A program made the translations under genes and the position numbers. Source: Candidatus Rifleibacteriota bacterium (GTDB lineage Bacteria; Muiribacteriota; Ozemobacteria; Ozemobacterales; Ozemobacteraceae). From it: 64,000 nt of DNA. Below the pieces are notes generated by a model that searched no databases, was not told the DNA's origin, and saw only the letters and a list, made by a program, of their open reading frames with translations. Position 1 is the stretch's first letter; every line of letters begins with the position of its first letter. The stretch is from the NCBI GenBank assembly GCA_012520995.1, contig JAAYNI010000043.1:1-64000 (forward strand), written 5' to 3'. Positions 35,628 through 43,456 of this stretch are shown one piece after another.

Positions 35628-36533
35628 ATGAAAAAAACTCTTATTATATTGTTAGCCTTGATTTTTCTTCCAGGCAAAGTTGCTTTTGCAGGCAAACAGA
35701 GCTTAAATACTGGAGAAGTGATTCATACTGATTTTCTGGATCCTTTGGAAGCCTTAGAAGCAGAGCTTGAAAAAGGTGATAAAGACTTTGAAGCTCTTTT
35801 AAATGAATTTGATGAGAAATCGGAAGAATATGGCTTGGCTCCAAAAGAAGAAATTGTTGAACCAGTCTTGGAAGAACCTTTGATTCCGCTGGAACCAGTT
35901 ATTCCTTCTGACCCGTCTTTGCAGACAGACTTTTCAAACCCCTCTGAACCCTCTGTGCCTGAGTTTTCAGCTCCTCAAATAGATTCTCCGGCAAACTCCG
36001 ATTCAGAGTTTCATGTTACGGAACCTTTTGTGCAAGAGGTGTCATCTTATACTCAAAAAGTTGCCGAACCAGTTCTGCCTGTTGTTTCAGAAACAAATCT
36101 CTCCTCTGCGGAAATAGAAAAGCCTGCTGAAACAGTCAAACCTTTAAAGCCTGAATCTCCAGAGCTTGCTTTACAAAATGATTTTTCAGAGCAACAAAGT
36201 ATTGAGAACCCGCTTTCTTCAGAAGAAGATGGTTCGCAGCTGGAAATCTCAGGTTTCTTGATTCCGCAAAAAAAGGCTATTTCCAGACGCAGATATTATT
36301 ATGCTTGGTATTTGAAAAAAGATGATGGGCAGCTAATAGCTCTTAAACCCAATCTTGTTTTGATGAGCACGGTCAAAGCAAGGGTTCTTTTAGACTCGCG
36401 TGTTAAGATAGCGGGTGATTTTGCTGATAAAACAGAGAAAGATACAGAAGCCTATTTTATAGCAAAAGAAATCAGAGCCGATATAAAAGCAGCACAGTTT
36501 TCAGGAGAGTCTGCTGCCGACTCAGAGGAATAA
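35628..36533 (+). CDS. Secreted Pro/Glu-rich protein with C-terminal OB-like domain
   Basis: 301 residues from ATG 35628 (AAGGAGAGC site; a GTG directly before it is in frame). Signal peptide about 1-22. Residues 25-65 are acidic and helical. Residues 75-205 are a low-complexity Pro/Glu/Ser/Val stretch (many EPxxP), likely an extended linker. Residues 210-290 form a small beta-rich domain (SGFLIPQKKAISRRRYYYAW ... ARVLLDSRVKIAGDF) that resembles an OB fold. The shape suggests a spacer reaching across the periplasm or cell wall. Function unknown. It ends 3 nt before the MITE-like element. Confidence 0.8.
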   Translation: MKKTLIILLALIFLPGKVAFAGKQSLNTGEVIHTDFLDPLEALEAELEKGDKDFEALLNEFDEKSEEYGLAPKEEIVEPVLEEPLIPLEPVIPSDPSLQTDFSNPSEPSVPEFSAPQIDSPANSDSEFHVTEPFVQEVSSYTQKVAEPVLPVVSETNLSSAEIEKPAETVKPLKPESPELALQNDFSEQQSIENPLSSEEDGSQLEISGFLIPQKKAISRRRYYYAWYLKKDDGQLIALKPNLVLMSTVKARVLLDSRVKIAGDFADKTEKDTEAYFIAKEIRADIKAAQFSGESAADSEE

Positions 36534-36536
36534 GAC

Positions 36537-36628
36537 CTCTAGTGCGGCGTAATATCTAAAAGTTGCTTATTATATTCTCCAATTTAATAAACTAAATGTT
36601 GCATGACAGATTTGCCGCCGCACTAGAG
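36537..36628. mobile_element. MITE-like element with 13-bp perfect terminal inverted repeats
   Basis: 92 bp bounded by CTCTAGTGCGGCG (36537-36549) and its exact reverse complement (36616-36628). The interior is A/T-rich, starting AATATCTAAAAGTTGCTTAT. A copy of the left half lies at 33320-33374, and CTAGTGCGGTGGC at 59488-59500 resembles the terminus. No transposase is encoded. The inserted unit follows the stop of the secreted-protein gene by 3 nt, and flanking target duplications are not obvious. Confidence 0.75.
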
Positions 36629-36693
36629 TGGATAGTGATTGGTGGATAGTGGATAATGAAATTCTAAAAGAAATATTGAGCTGAAATAAAGCA

Positions 36694-38505
36694 ATGAGCA
36701 AGTATTTAGAAGAAAAACTGGCTAAACTTCCTTTATCTCCTGGCGTTTATATAATGAAAGATGCCAAAAAGGAGATTATATATATAGGAAAATCCAGGAG
36801 CCTGAAGAAGAGGGTTTCCTCTTACTTTGCCCGTTCTCATTCAAATTTGCGAACCAAGATAATGGTTTCCAAAATTGCTGATTTTGAATATATAGTGACG
36901 GCTAACGAGGTCGAGGCGCTTATACTCGAGAATAATCTCATAAAGAAATACAGGCCTCACTATAATGTGCTCTTGAAGGATAACAAGACTTATCCTTATA
37001 TAATGATAACTTTGAGTGAACCTATTCCAAGAATTAAAAAGGCTCGCAAAGTAAATTTTAAAGATGGAAATCTCTACTTTGGTCCTTATCCGAGCGCATT
37101 TGAGCTGACAAGGGTAATAGACTATTTGTCTGTACATTTTAAACTCTGTACATCAAAACAGAAGAATCTTGTTCCATCAGATAGGCGTAAGCCCTGCCTT
37201 AGATATCATCTTGATTATTGTGATGGGCTTTGTGCCAATCTTATTGCCAGAGAAACCTACTTGGAGTCTCTGAATAAAGCGATAGATATTATATCAGGGA
37301 AAGAGCGCTTTGATTTTTCTGCTTTAAAAGCAGAGATTGGAGAAAAGGCTGCTGAATTTCGATATGAAGAGGCTGCTGAATTAAGAGATCTGCTGGAAGG
37401 CTTGACAAACTTTTTCGAATCTCAGATTGTTGAATTTTTAAAACCTCTCGATCTTGATTTCTGGGGTGTAGCTTCGGCCAATGGCAAAACAGCTTTTTCT
37501 ATACTTTTGATAAGGGGCGGGAAGCTTCTCGGAAAAAGAGCGGTAATGGCAAGCGGACAAGAAGAGACAATTTCGGAATCTTTGTCAGCGGTTATGCGCC
37601 GTTTTTATGATTCAAATCTTGTGCCTCGAGCTATATTTGTTTCAGAGCCTCCTGAAGATGCTGAAGCTTTGGCTCAGATGTTTACCGAAGTAAGCGGATA
37701 CAAAACTGAAATACGTATTCCAAAGAGGGGTAAATATAAAAAACTCATGACAACGGCAGATGAGAATGCCTTGGAAACCTTGCAGCATATAGCTTCTGCA
37801 CAGACTGGAAGAATAGACGATGCTGTCGTGGATTTGCAAAGTCGTCTTAATTTGCCTGTTATGCCTATTGTCATAGAGTGTATTGATATTTCTCATATTC
37901 AGGGAGTCGATCCTGTTGCGGCTTTGGTTGTAATGGAAAATGCTCAGCTTAAAAAGAAGGAATATAGAAAATATCATATTAAAACTGCTAAGGGAGGGGA
38001 TGATCCGGCTTCTATAGCAGAGGTGACAAGGAGACGTTTTGAGCGTCTGATTGCCGAAGATTACAGATTGCCTGATCTGTTCTTGGTAGATGGGGGAATA
38101 ACTCAGGTTAGAGCAGCTCTAAGAGAAGTGGAAAAACTAGGCTTGGCTGTGAAAGTTTTGGGACTTGCAGAGAGAAACGAACTATTCGTTGACGAAGCAG
38201 GGAATGAAATAAAAATTCCTTTTTCTTCTCCTGGAATGCGCAAAATCATATTGTTGCGAAATGAAGCGCATCGTTTTGCCAATACTTTCCAAAATAAAAC
38301 TCATACGAAACGTACACTTGGATCTTCATTGTTAAAATTACCTGGGGTGGGGCCGATTACTTTTAAGAAGCTTATGGCGGCTTTCGGTTCTATTTCGGCT
38401 ATAGCAAAGGCTGATGCGGAGGAGATCGCTGCAAGAGCTTCAATTCCCAGAAAAACGGCTGAATTGGTTTCCGAGGCTTTAAAGTCATCTGAAACCTTGC
38501 CGTAA
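36694..38505 (+). CDS. uvrC: Excinuclease ABC subunit C
   Basis: 603-residue nucleotide-excision-repair nuclease that makes the 3' and 5' incisions at UvrAB-marked lesions. Domains in order: GIY-YIG nuclease (about 12-95, PLSPGVYIMKDAKKEIIYIG), UvrB-interaction UVR motif (about 205-235), UvrC homology/RNase H-like nuclease (about 255-530, with IECIDISHIQG and PDLFLVDGGITQ holding catalytic acids), and tandem helix-hairpin-helix (about 545-600, KLPGVGPITFKKL). Cys residues near 150-170 may hold the UvrC cluster. Ten nucleotides separate it from the trmH-like gene. No strong ribosome site is evident. Confidence 0.97.
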   Translation: MSKYLEEKLAKLPLSPGVYIMKDAKKEIIYIGKSRSLKKRVSSYFARSHSNLRTKIMVSKIADFEYIVTANEVEALILENNLIKKYRPHYNVLLKDNKTYPYIMITLSEPIPRIKKARKVNFKDGNLYFGPYPSAFELTRVIDYLSVHFKLCTSKQKNLVPSDRRKPCLRYHLDYCDGLCANLIARETYLESLNKAIDIISGKERFDFSALKAEIGEKAAEFRYEEAAELRDLLEGLTNFFESQIVEFLKPLDLDFWGVASANGKTAFSILLIRGGKLLGKRAVMASGQEETISESLSAVMRRFYDSNLVPRAIFVSEPPEDAEALAQMFTEVSGYKTEIRIPKRGKYKKLMTTADENALETLQHIASAQTGRIDDAVVDLQSRLNLPVMPIVIECIDISHIQGVDPVAALVVMENAQLKKKEYRKYHIKTAKGGDDPASIAEVTRRRFERLIAEDYRLPDLFLVDGGITQVRAALREVEKLGLAVKVLGLAERNELFVDEAGNEIKIPFSSPGMRKIILLRNEAHRFANTFQNKTHTKRTLGSSLLKLPGVGPITFKKLMAAFGSISAIAKADAEEIAARASIPRKTAELVSEALKSSETLP

Positions 38506-38515
38506 AGGACAAAAA

Positions 38516-39223
38516 ATGGCAACCGAAAGACGACTCCAAAAACTCCGCCAGGTTCTTCACAGAAGACAAAGCGATTTAGTGCTGGCTCTGGAATATGTAC
38601 ATGACCCTCATAATATGGCGGCTGTAGTCAGAACTGCTGACGCAGTTGGGATAAGCAAGGTTTTATGGCTTCCCGATTACGCCAGTGAAGGAAAAATAAA
38701 CACGGCGGTTTCTAAGGGAACTGAAAAATGGGTCGAAGTTGTACGTCTAAAAGAAAGCTTGTCAGATGAGCTTTTGAAATATCGGGAAAAAGGGTATGGA
38801 ATAGCAGTCACCCACATGGCAAAAGAATCAGTTGATTTTAGAACTCCTGATTGGACAAAGCCTTGGGTAATAGTTTTCGGCAACGAACATAGAGGCTGTT
38901 CCGACGAGATTGCAGAGATGGCAGATGTGAATATATATCTGCCTATGGCTGGCTTTGTACAGAGCCTCAATATTTCGGTGGCTGCTGCCGTGACAATGTA
39001 CGAAATTCAAAGACAGCGTTTTGAGGCGGGGATGTACAGTCTTGCTAAGAGCAAAGAAGAAACAACCTTGTACTATGACAAATGGAAACTTGAGGATATG
39101 GGGATAGAGCTTGGGGAAGTACTCGAACCTTTTCATGGACTTCCGGATGCTTTGGATTCTGAACATCAGGATGGCAGAAGCAACAAAACCTCTGTTGAAG
39201 CTCTTTTGAAAAAACAAAAATAA
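38516..39223 (+). CDS. trmH: TrmH-like SPOUT 2'-O-ribose methyltransferase
   Basis: 235 residues. SpoU/TrmH knot motifs: motif 1 HDPHNMAAVVRTADAVGI (Asn and Arg, about 28-45), motif 2 PWVIVFGNEHRGCSDEI (about 117-133), motif 3 IYLPMAGFVQSLNISVAAAV (about 139-158). The N-terminal ATERRLQKLRQVLHRRQSDL and the C-terminal extension match TrmH, which methylates G18 of tRNA, better than RlmB, which has an L30e-like N-domain. A preceding GGACAAAA gives a weak ribosome site. Likely operon with uvrC. Confidence 0.88.
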   Translation: MATERRLQKLRQVLHRRQSDLVLALEYVHDPHNMAAVVRTADAVGISKVLWLPDYASEGKINTAVSKGTEKWVEVVRLKESLSDELLKYREKGYGIAVTHMAKESVDFRTPDWTKPWVIVFGNEHRGCSDEIAEMADVNIYLPMAGFVQSLNISVAAAVTMYEIQRQRFEAGMYSLAKSKEETTLYYDKWKLEDMGIELGEVLEPFHGLPDALDSEHQDGRSNKTSVEALLKKQK

Positions 39224-39284
39224 AAAAACTGATTATGGTTACAAATACCATAGACTTATCCGAAAATCCTCTTATCAGATAAAC

Positions 39285-39839
39285 ATGAAGAACAATATAG
39301 GGAATTGGGAATTTTCTTCAAAGGGTACATCCGCAATGAACTGGTTTAAAGACTTTTTTAAAGCATTTTTCGTATTCTTGTTGCTGCAGATCTTCGTTAT
39401 ACAGGGATTTGTAATAGAGGGTTCCTGCATGGAGCCAGAGTTGCATTCTGAGGAAAAAATTATAGTCAATAAGATGATTTATAAACTGAGGGAACCAAAG
39501 CACGGCGAAGTTGTCGTTTTTAAATACCCTCTGGAACCAGAAAAGGATTTCATCAAGCGTGTCGTTGGTTTGCCTGGAGACGAGATTTCCATTAAAAACG
39601 GATCATTATATAGAAACCAAGAGAAGCTTGACGAAGATTATGTTAAGGAATATGTTTTCGGTAACTATGGACCAGTAATGGTACCGCAAGGACAGCTTTG
39701 TGTGATGGGTGATAATCGTAATAATTCCCATGACAGCAGGACTTGGGGAATGCTCGATGAAAGCTTGCTGAAAGGACGTGCTGAACTTACTTTTTGGCCT
39801 CCGAAAGCTTTCGGGTTGGTACATAATTCTAAGGAATAA
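39285..39839 (+). CDS. lepB: Signal peptidase I
   Basis: 184-residue type I signal peptidase, short like Gram-positive and many deep-branching versions. One transmembrane helix (about 23-42). The catalytic Ser lies in EGSCMEPEL and the general-base Lys in DFIKRVVGLPGDEI; box E is GDNRNNSHDSRTWG. It cleaves exported preproteins at the outer face of the inner membrane. The first in-frame ATG (39285) has no clear ribosome site; ATG 39336, just before the helix, follows AAAGGG and is an alternative. The secreted proteins in this window are likely clients. Confidence 0.94.
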   Translation: MKNNIGNWEFSSKGTSAMNWFKDFFKAFFVFLLLQIFVIQGFVIEGSCMEPELHSEEKIIVNKMIYKLREPKHGEVVVFKYPLEPEKDFIKRVVGLPGDEISIKNGSLYRNQEKLDEDYVKEYVFGNYGPVMVPQGQLCVMGDNRNNSHDSRTWGMLDESLLKGRAELTFWPPKAFGLVHNSKE

Positions 39840-39871
39840 GTTTCCAGATAAATGGAGAATGGCGGCACAAT

Positions 39872-40522
39872 TTGACTACTTTAACCACTGAACATTATGT
39901 TTGTCCTTCATGCGGCAATGAGTTTGACGAAAAGATAGTGGTTTCCTTTATGCACAAGGGACAGGACTCTGATTTTTATCCCCATTATTTAGGGCTAAAC
40001 CCTTTGCCATACTATTTAGTTCAATGCTCCAAGTGCTCTTTTACAGCTTATCCTGAAGACTATTCCGAAGGGCAGGCGGAAAAATTTAAGATTAAAGCAG
40101 ATAAAATTAAAAAAATTCAATCCTTGCCATTGGCTAAGAAATTGCCTGAAAATGCTCTTAAATTTTTTATAACCGCAAAAATATATGAAGAAGTTCAGGT
40201 GAATCCTTATAAAATAGGCAATCTCTATTTGAGGGCTTCTTGGTGTTGCAGAGCCAGTGAAAACAGAAAAGCCGAAATAGAGATGCAGCAGCTTTCAATC
40301 AAGTTTTTTAAAGAAGCTGTCGAAAAAACGACTATTTCAAATCCGGATAATGCCTTGGTAGTAAGCTATCTTGTCGGAGAGCTCTATAGACGTCTTGAAG
40401 ACAGAAAGTTGGCCAGGGAATGGTTTGAGAATGTTATCGAATCCATCATAGATCCGGAACAGCAATGGTTGCTTGAGTTAGCGAAAAAACAGGCTGAACT
40501 CAACGAATACTTGCTGAATTGA
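39872..40522 (+). CDS. DUF2225-family protein
   Basis: 216 residues beginning at TTG; two ATGs just upstream are out of frame. The N-terminal zinc-ribbon-like part has CPSCGNEF (about 10-17) and CSKCSFTAYPEDY (about 53-65), the hallmark of DUF2225, followed by TPR-like helices (about 85-210). Proteins of this family occur in Firmicutes and Spirochaetes; the role is not established. Closely follows lepB (32 nt), so likely co-transcribed. A strong terminator lies 70 nt downstream. Confidence 0.85.
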   Translation: MTTLTTEHYVCPSCGNEFDEKIVVSFMHKGQDSDFYPHYLGLNPLPYYLVQCSKCSFTAYPEDYSEGQAEKFKIKADKIKKIQSLPLAKKLPENALKFFITAKIYEEVQVNPYKIGNLYLRASWCCRASENRKAEIEMQQLSIKFFKEAVEKTTISNPDNALVVSYLVGELYRRLEDRKLAREWFENVIESIIDPEQQWLLELAKKQAELNEYLLN

Positions 40523-40591
40523 CTCATTGATAGGGAGTAGGGATTTGTTGTAAGGCGCCCAAAATTAGAATTGCGCTTTATATCTTCCCGT

Positions 40592-40638
40592 AACGGCGAA
40601 AGATTAGTTATTTACTGTCTTTCGCCGTTTTCTTTTTT
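40592..40638 (+). terminator. Intrinsic terminator after the uvrC-DUF2225 cluster
   Basis: AACGGCGAAAGA (40592-40603) pairs perfectly with its complement at 40618-40629 over a 14-nt loop, followed by TTCTTTTTTT. It closes the plus-strand cluster just before the next gene. Confidence 0.92.
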
Positions 40639-40662
40639 TAGCTTTTATGCTACTATAAAAAT

Positions 40663-41121
40663 ATGAAGGTTATAGCATCTGAAACAAAATCTATCGTAGA
40701 CAACGAAGGAACTGTCACTCTCAGGCTTGAATACATAGAGCCGCGAGAGATGATTCTTTCTGTTATGTATTATGGCTATCTGAACAACGAAGGCCCTGTT
40801 AATTTCTATATAGACTTTAATGGCCAGCGTCGTGAATTTATGACTATGAAAACTTTTTTTGAAGATAGACGCCAGTTGCTCAAGATTATATCCTTCAACC
40901 CTCTTAAAATAGGTAAGAATGGCGTTCCTGTTCCTATAGACTTGCCTGATTCTGTTCAGCTTGATCATCTGCTTTTCAACAATGCCTATTTTGCTAATGA
41001 AAGCGGTATCAATAAAATAGAAATCAAGTTTTTTGCCAATTCCAAATGGGATGGCGATGGCAACAGAGACAATGCGAACTATGAATTTTATTTTGCTTGT
41101 CCTTGTTCTCATACATCATAA
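40663..41121 (+). CDS. Hypothetical protein, possible CBM-like beta sandwich
   Basis: 152 residues, no signal peptide or membrane segment. Sequence is beta-rich; the end (FFANSKWDGDGNRDNANYEF) has the W-D/N-G-N-Y pattern of CBM25/53-type starch-binding modules, but this is only a resemblance. No ribosome site is present: a TACTAT box at 40651-40656 would place the transcript start at or next to the ATG, so the mRNA may be leaderless. Isolated between a terminator and a repeat spacer. Confidence 0.72.
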   Translation: MKVIASETKSIVDNEGTVTLRLEYIEPREMILSVMYYGYLNNEGPVNFYIDFNGQRREFMTMKTFFEDRRQLLKIISFNPLKIGKNGVPVPIDLPDSVQLDHLLFNNAYFANESGINKIEIKFFANSKWDGDGNRDNANYEFYFACPCSHTS

Positions 41122-41611
41122 AAAACAGGGATTAGGGAGTAGGTGTTAGGGCGTAGCAAGAATCCAAAAACTCAACCGAGTTTTATTACCTTGTTTTTTG
41201 CTTCATAATAAATATTTGTAGGTATTTTTATAAGGAATATGCTGTCCCATAATTTTTTGTCTCTTTGATTTTCTGTTTGCTTTACGATATCTAATTTTTA
41301 TCAGCTTATAACCTTTTTGTATTCAAAGCTTCATACGGCTATCAGCAGGTTAAAATAGTTATTAATTTCAGTAATTGAGTCTAGAAACAATTTCACTACC
41401 CGCCACGCACCACTCATCACTGGTTTTTAGGCTACTCCCTAACCCCTACTCCCTGATTTAAAGCTGTGCTTAAAATCCCATCTATGTAATCTGTGGATAA
41501 AAAGTTTTAAACAAAACACAGGCTAGCATTTTCCCCTAAAGTAAATAAAGCCTTTCTTTTTGCCGATGTCAGATACAACAAGCATTTCGACGAAAAGGAA
41601 GTATTCTCACA
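41122..41611. repeat. 490-nt spacer with composite repeat
   Basis: 41128-41158 is a GGGAGTAGGTGTTAGGGCG tract. 41400-41500 is a full composite repeat: GCCACGCACCACTCATCAC, then ACTCCCTAACCCCTACTCCC, a 23-nt palindrome at 41455-41477, then CCATCTATGTAATCTGTGG. The palindrome and flanks recur as exact or near reverse complement at 62911-62990. 41180-41390 is A/T-rich with nothing recognisable. Confidence 0.82.
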
Positions 41612-42493
41612 ATGCCATTTATGCGAAAAAAAATCTTTTTCTTTTTGGTTATTCTCGCAATTTCTTTTGGAGTTTTTACTGCGACAGGCTGCCGGGAAGA
41701 TGATGACACCCTTACAATAAAAGATATTGCTTTTGAGGATAGGCTTAAAACCATAAATGAAGGTGCGGAAGGAACCAAAGATGTCACAGGTGTAGTGCTT
41801 AAAGACTCGAAGCCTGTTGCCAATGCGGAGGTTTACTTAAATTATTCTGGCCGTCTTGTAAGCAAAACTCAAACCACAGCAGATGGAGTCTTCTTTTTCA
41901 GAGGATTGGCAGAAGGAGCTCAATATGAGTTAATTGCTGTAAAAGGGACTTGGGCAAGTGACAGCTACTTGCTTCACATTGTTCCAGGCGGTTCCACTAT
42001 TCCTTCCGATATTAAGATCGAGTTTGTGGAGTCGGCTGCAGTAGAATTGTCTCCAGGCAAATGTCTAATTTATGGGCAGGTTATGGATCCTCAATATTAT
42101 TTAGAGCCTCAAACTAGTCTTTATATAATGCTTTTCAAGGCTATTGAAGCAAAACAAAGTGTTATGGTGGGAAATGACAAGGTTGAAGAGAGCTATTATA
42201 ATATAGCTAAGATCCCTGAAGCGGTAAGAAAAACCTTCACTAAAGATATTCCTGCTCCAGATGGTTCTTATAGCAGCAAAGGTCACTATATTTTTGAAAA
42301 TCTTGAGCCAGGAACATATATGTTGCTGATTTCTAAGACAGATGAATTGCCTGAATTTGAATCTATCTCTTATTCAAATTCTATGATTACATGGCAGACA
42401 GTCAAATCAAGATACCCGGAGACTAATCGTGACTTAAGCCCTGTCCTTAAAGTTCTGGAGGGTGAAAAACGCGAGTGGACTAATAGACCTTGA
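41612..42493 (+). CDS. Lipoprotein with CarbD-like domain
   Basis: 293 residues; lipobox TATGC near residue 27, followed by an acidic +2 region (REDDD). Residues 50-135 form a carboxypeptidase-regulatory-like sandwich (DVTGVVLKDSKPVANAEVYL, FFRGLAEGAQYELIAVKG). A second similar beta domain spans about 145-255 (LIYGQVMDPQYYLEP, YIFENLEPGTYMLLIS). An in-frame ATG 9 nt later is an alternative start. TTGA overlap with the beta-barrel candidate suggests the two proteins act together at the outer membrane. Confidence 0.85.
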   Translation: MPFMRKKIFFFLVILAISFGVFTATGCREDDDTLTIKDIAFEDRLKTINEGAEGTKDVTGVVLKDSKPVANAEVYLNYSGRLVSKTQTTADGVFFFRGLAEGAQYELIAVKGTWASDSYLLHIVPGGSTIPSDIKIEFVESAAVELSPGKCLIYGQVMDPQYYLEPQTSLYIMLFKAIEAKQSVMVGNDKVEESYYNIAKIPEAVRKTFTKDIPAPDGSYSSKGHYIFENLEPGTYMLLISKTDELPEFESISYSNSMITWQTVKSRYPETNRDLSPVLKVLEGEKREWTNRP

Positions 42494-43431
42494 AGCCAAA
42501 TATGAAGTTCACAGCTAAAGTTTTCCCTCTCTTTTTGTTTCTTTTCTTGCTGGTGTTATACCCTGATTGCTTGCTGGGGCAAGTTCTTGTTGAGTTGCCT
42601 GATGTTCAAGAAACCAATCTGGAGAGAAGTTCATCGGAACTTAAAAAATCTAATAAAGCTCTTGGAAACAATGGTGTTACCTTGGGAGGACAGACAGGTC
42701 TTTTGACTTTTCCTGTACCTTCTGTTATGCCAAAGGGTACTCTGAAAGCTTCTTATGCGCATTCTGTCGCAAAGCAAGACAAAAACTATTCTTCAGGTTC
42801 TTATAATATGGAGAAGGAAGAGTCTTTCTACAGTTTGCGTTATCATATAAGACCAGGAGTAGAGTTTAACTGGTCTTATCTAGATTATGAAAGAAAGTCT
42901 TTTCCTTTTAACCAGGCTCTCTCGGGGGATAGGGATTTGCATGCTTTTGGAATGATGTTTAGCGGAACCGATGAAGAACAAGATTTTTGCCTTGGCTTTA
43001 ACTTTGCTCCAATGAGTTCAAAAGATATGAATTTTTTTGAAATGAAATACATAGAGACGGGACGCAATATTTTCTTTACTTTGAAAGATAGGGTATCGCA
43101 AAAGCTAGACGGATATGCAAATATATCATATGCTTTTACAAAGGAACAAAAGATAGATTTAGGCGGCGGTTCAACAATTGAAATAGAAAAAGAAGGCGTT
43201 TTATACGGCGGAATAGGTTTTGAATATCGGTTCTCAGACCTTATATCATGTATTGCTGAAGCTAAAGTCTCTGATTACAAAGACTTTCAGTATTTCGATG
43301 ATGATAATTTGTCCTATAGTTTTAATGCAGGCTTGAAGTTCTCTTTAGAATCTATTTCTGTATATGTTTCCGCTTATAATCTGTCGTCTGAAAAACCTCA
43401 TGTCCTTTTTGGCACTCAGTTGGCCTTTTAA
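42490..43431 (+). CDS. Outer-membrane beta-barrel candidate (YjbH/porin-like)
   Basis: 313 residues; TTG start in a TTGA overlap (an ATG at 42502 is in frame). Signal peptide ending CLLG/QVL near residue 31. The segment GGQTGLLTFPVPSVMPKGTL and the following alternating strands with aromatic ends (YSLRYHIRPGVEFNWSYLDY, YANISYAFTKEQKIDLG) resemble YjbH-like and Gram-negative barrels. The last residue is Phe (LFGTQLAF), the C-terminal signature recognised by the BAM machinery. This is strong evidence for an outer membrane. Cargo unknown. Confidence 0.8.
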   Translation: MKPNMKFTAKVFPLFLFLFLLVLYPDCLLGQVLVELPDVQETNLERSSSELKKSNKALGNNGVTLGGQTGLLTFPVPSVMPKGTLKASYAHSVAKQDKNYSSGSYNMEKEESFYSLRYHIRPGVEFNWSYLDYERKSFPFNQALSGDRDLHAFGMMFSGTDEEQDFCLGFNFAPMSSKDMNFFEMKYIETGRNIFFTLKDRVSQKLDGYANISYAFTKEQKIDLGGGSTIEIEKEGVLYGGIGFEYRFSDLISCIAEAKVSDYKDFQYFDDDNLSYSFNAGLKFSLESISVYVSAYNLSSEKPHVLFGTQLAF

Positions 43432-43456
43432 TATATAAAATAAAGGATTGCACTGT

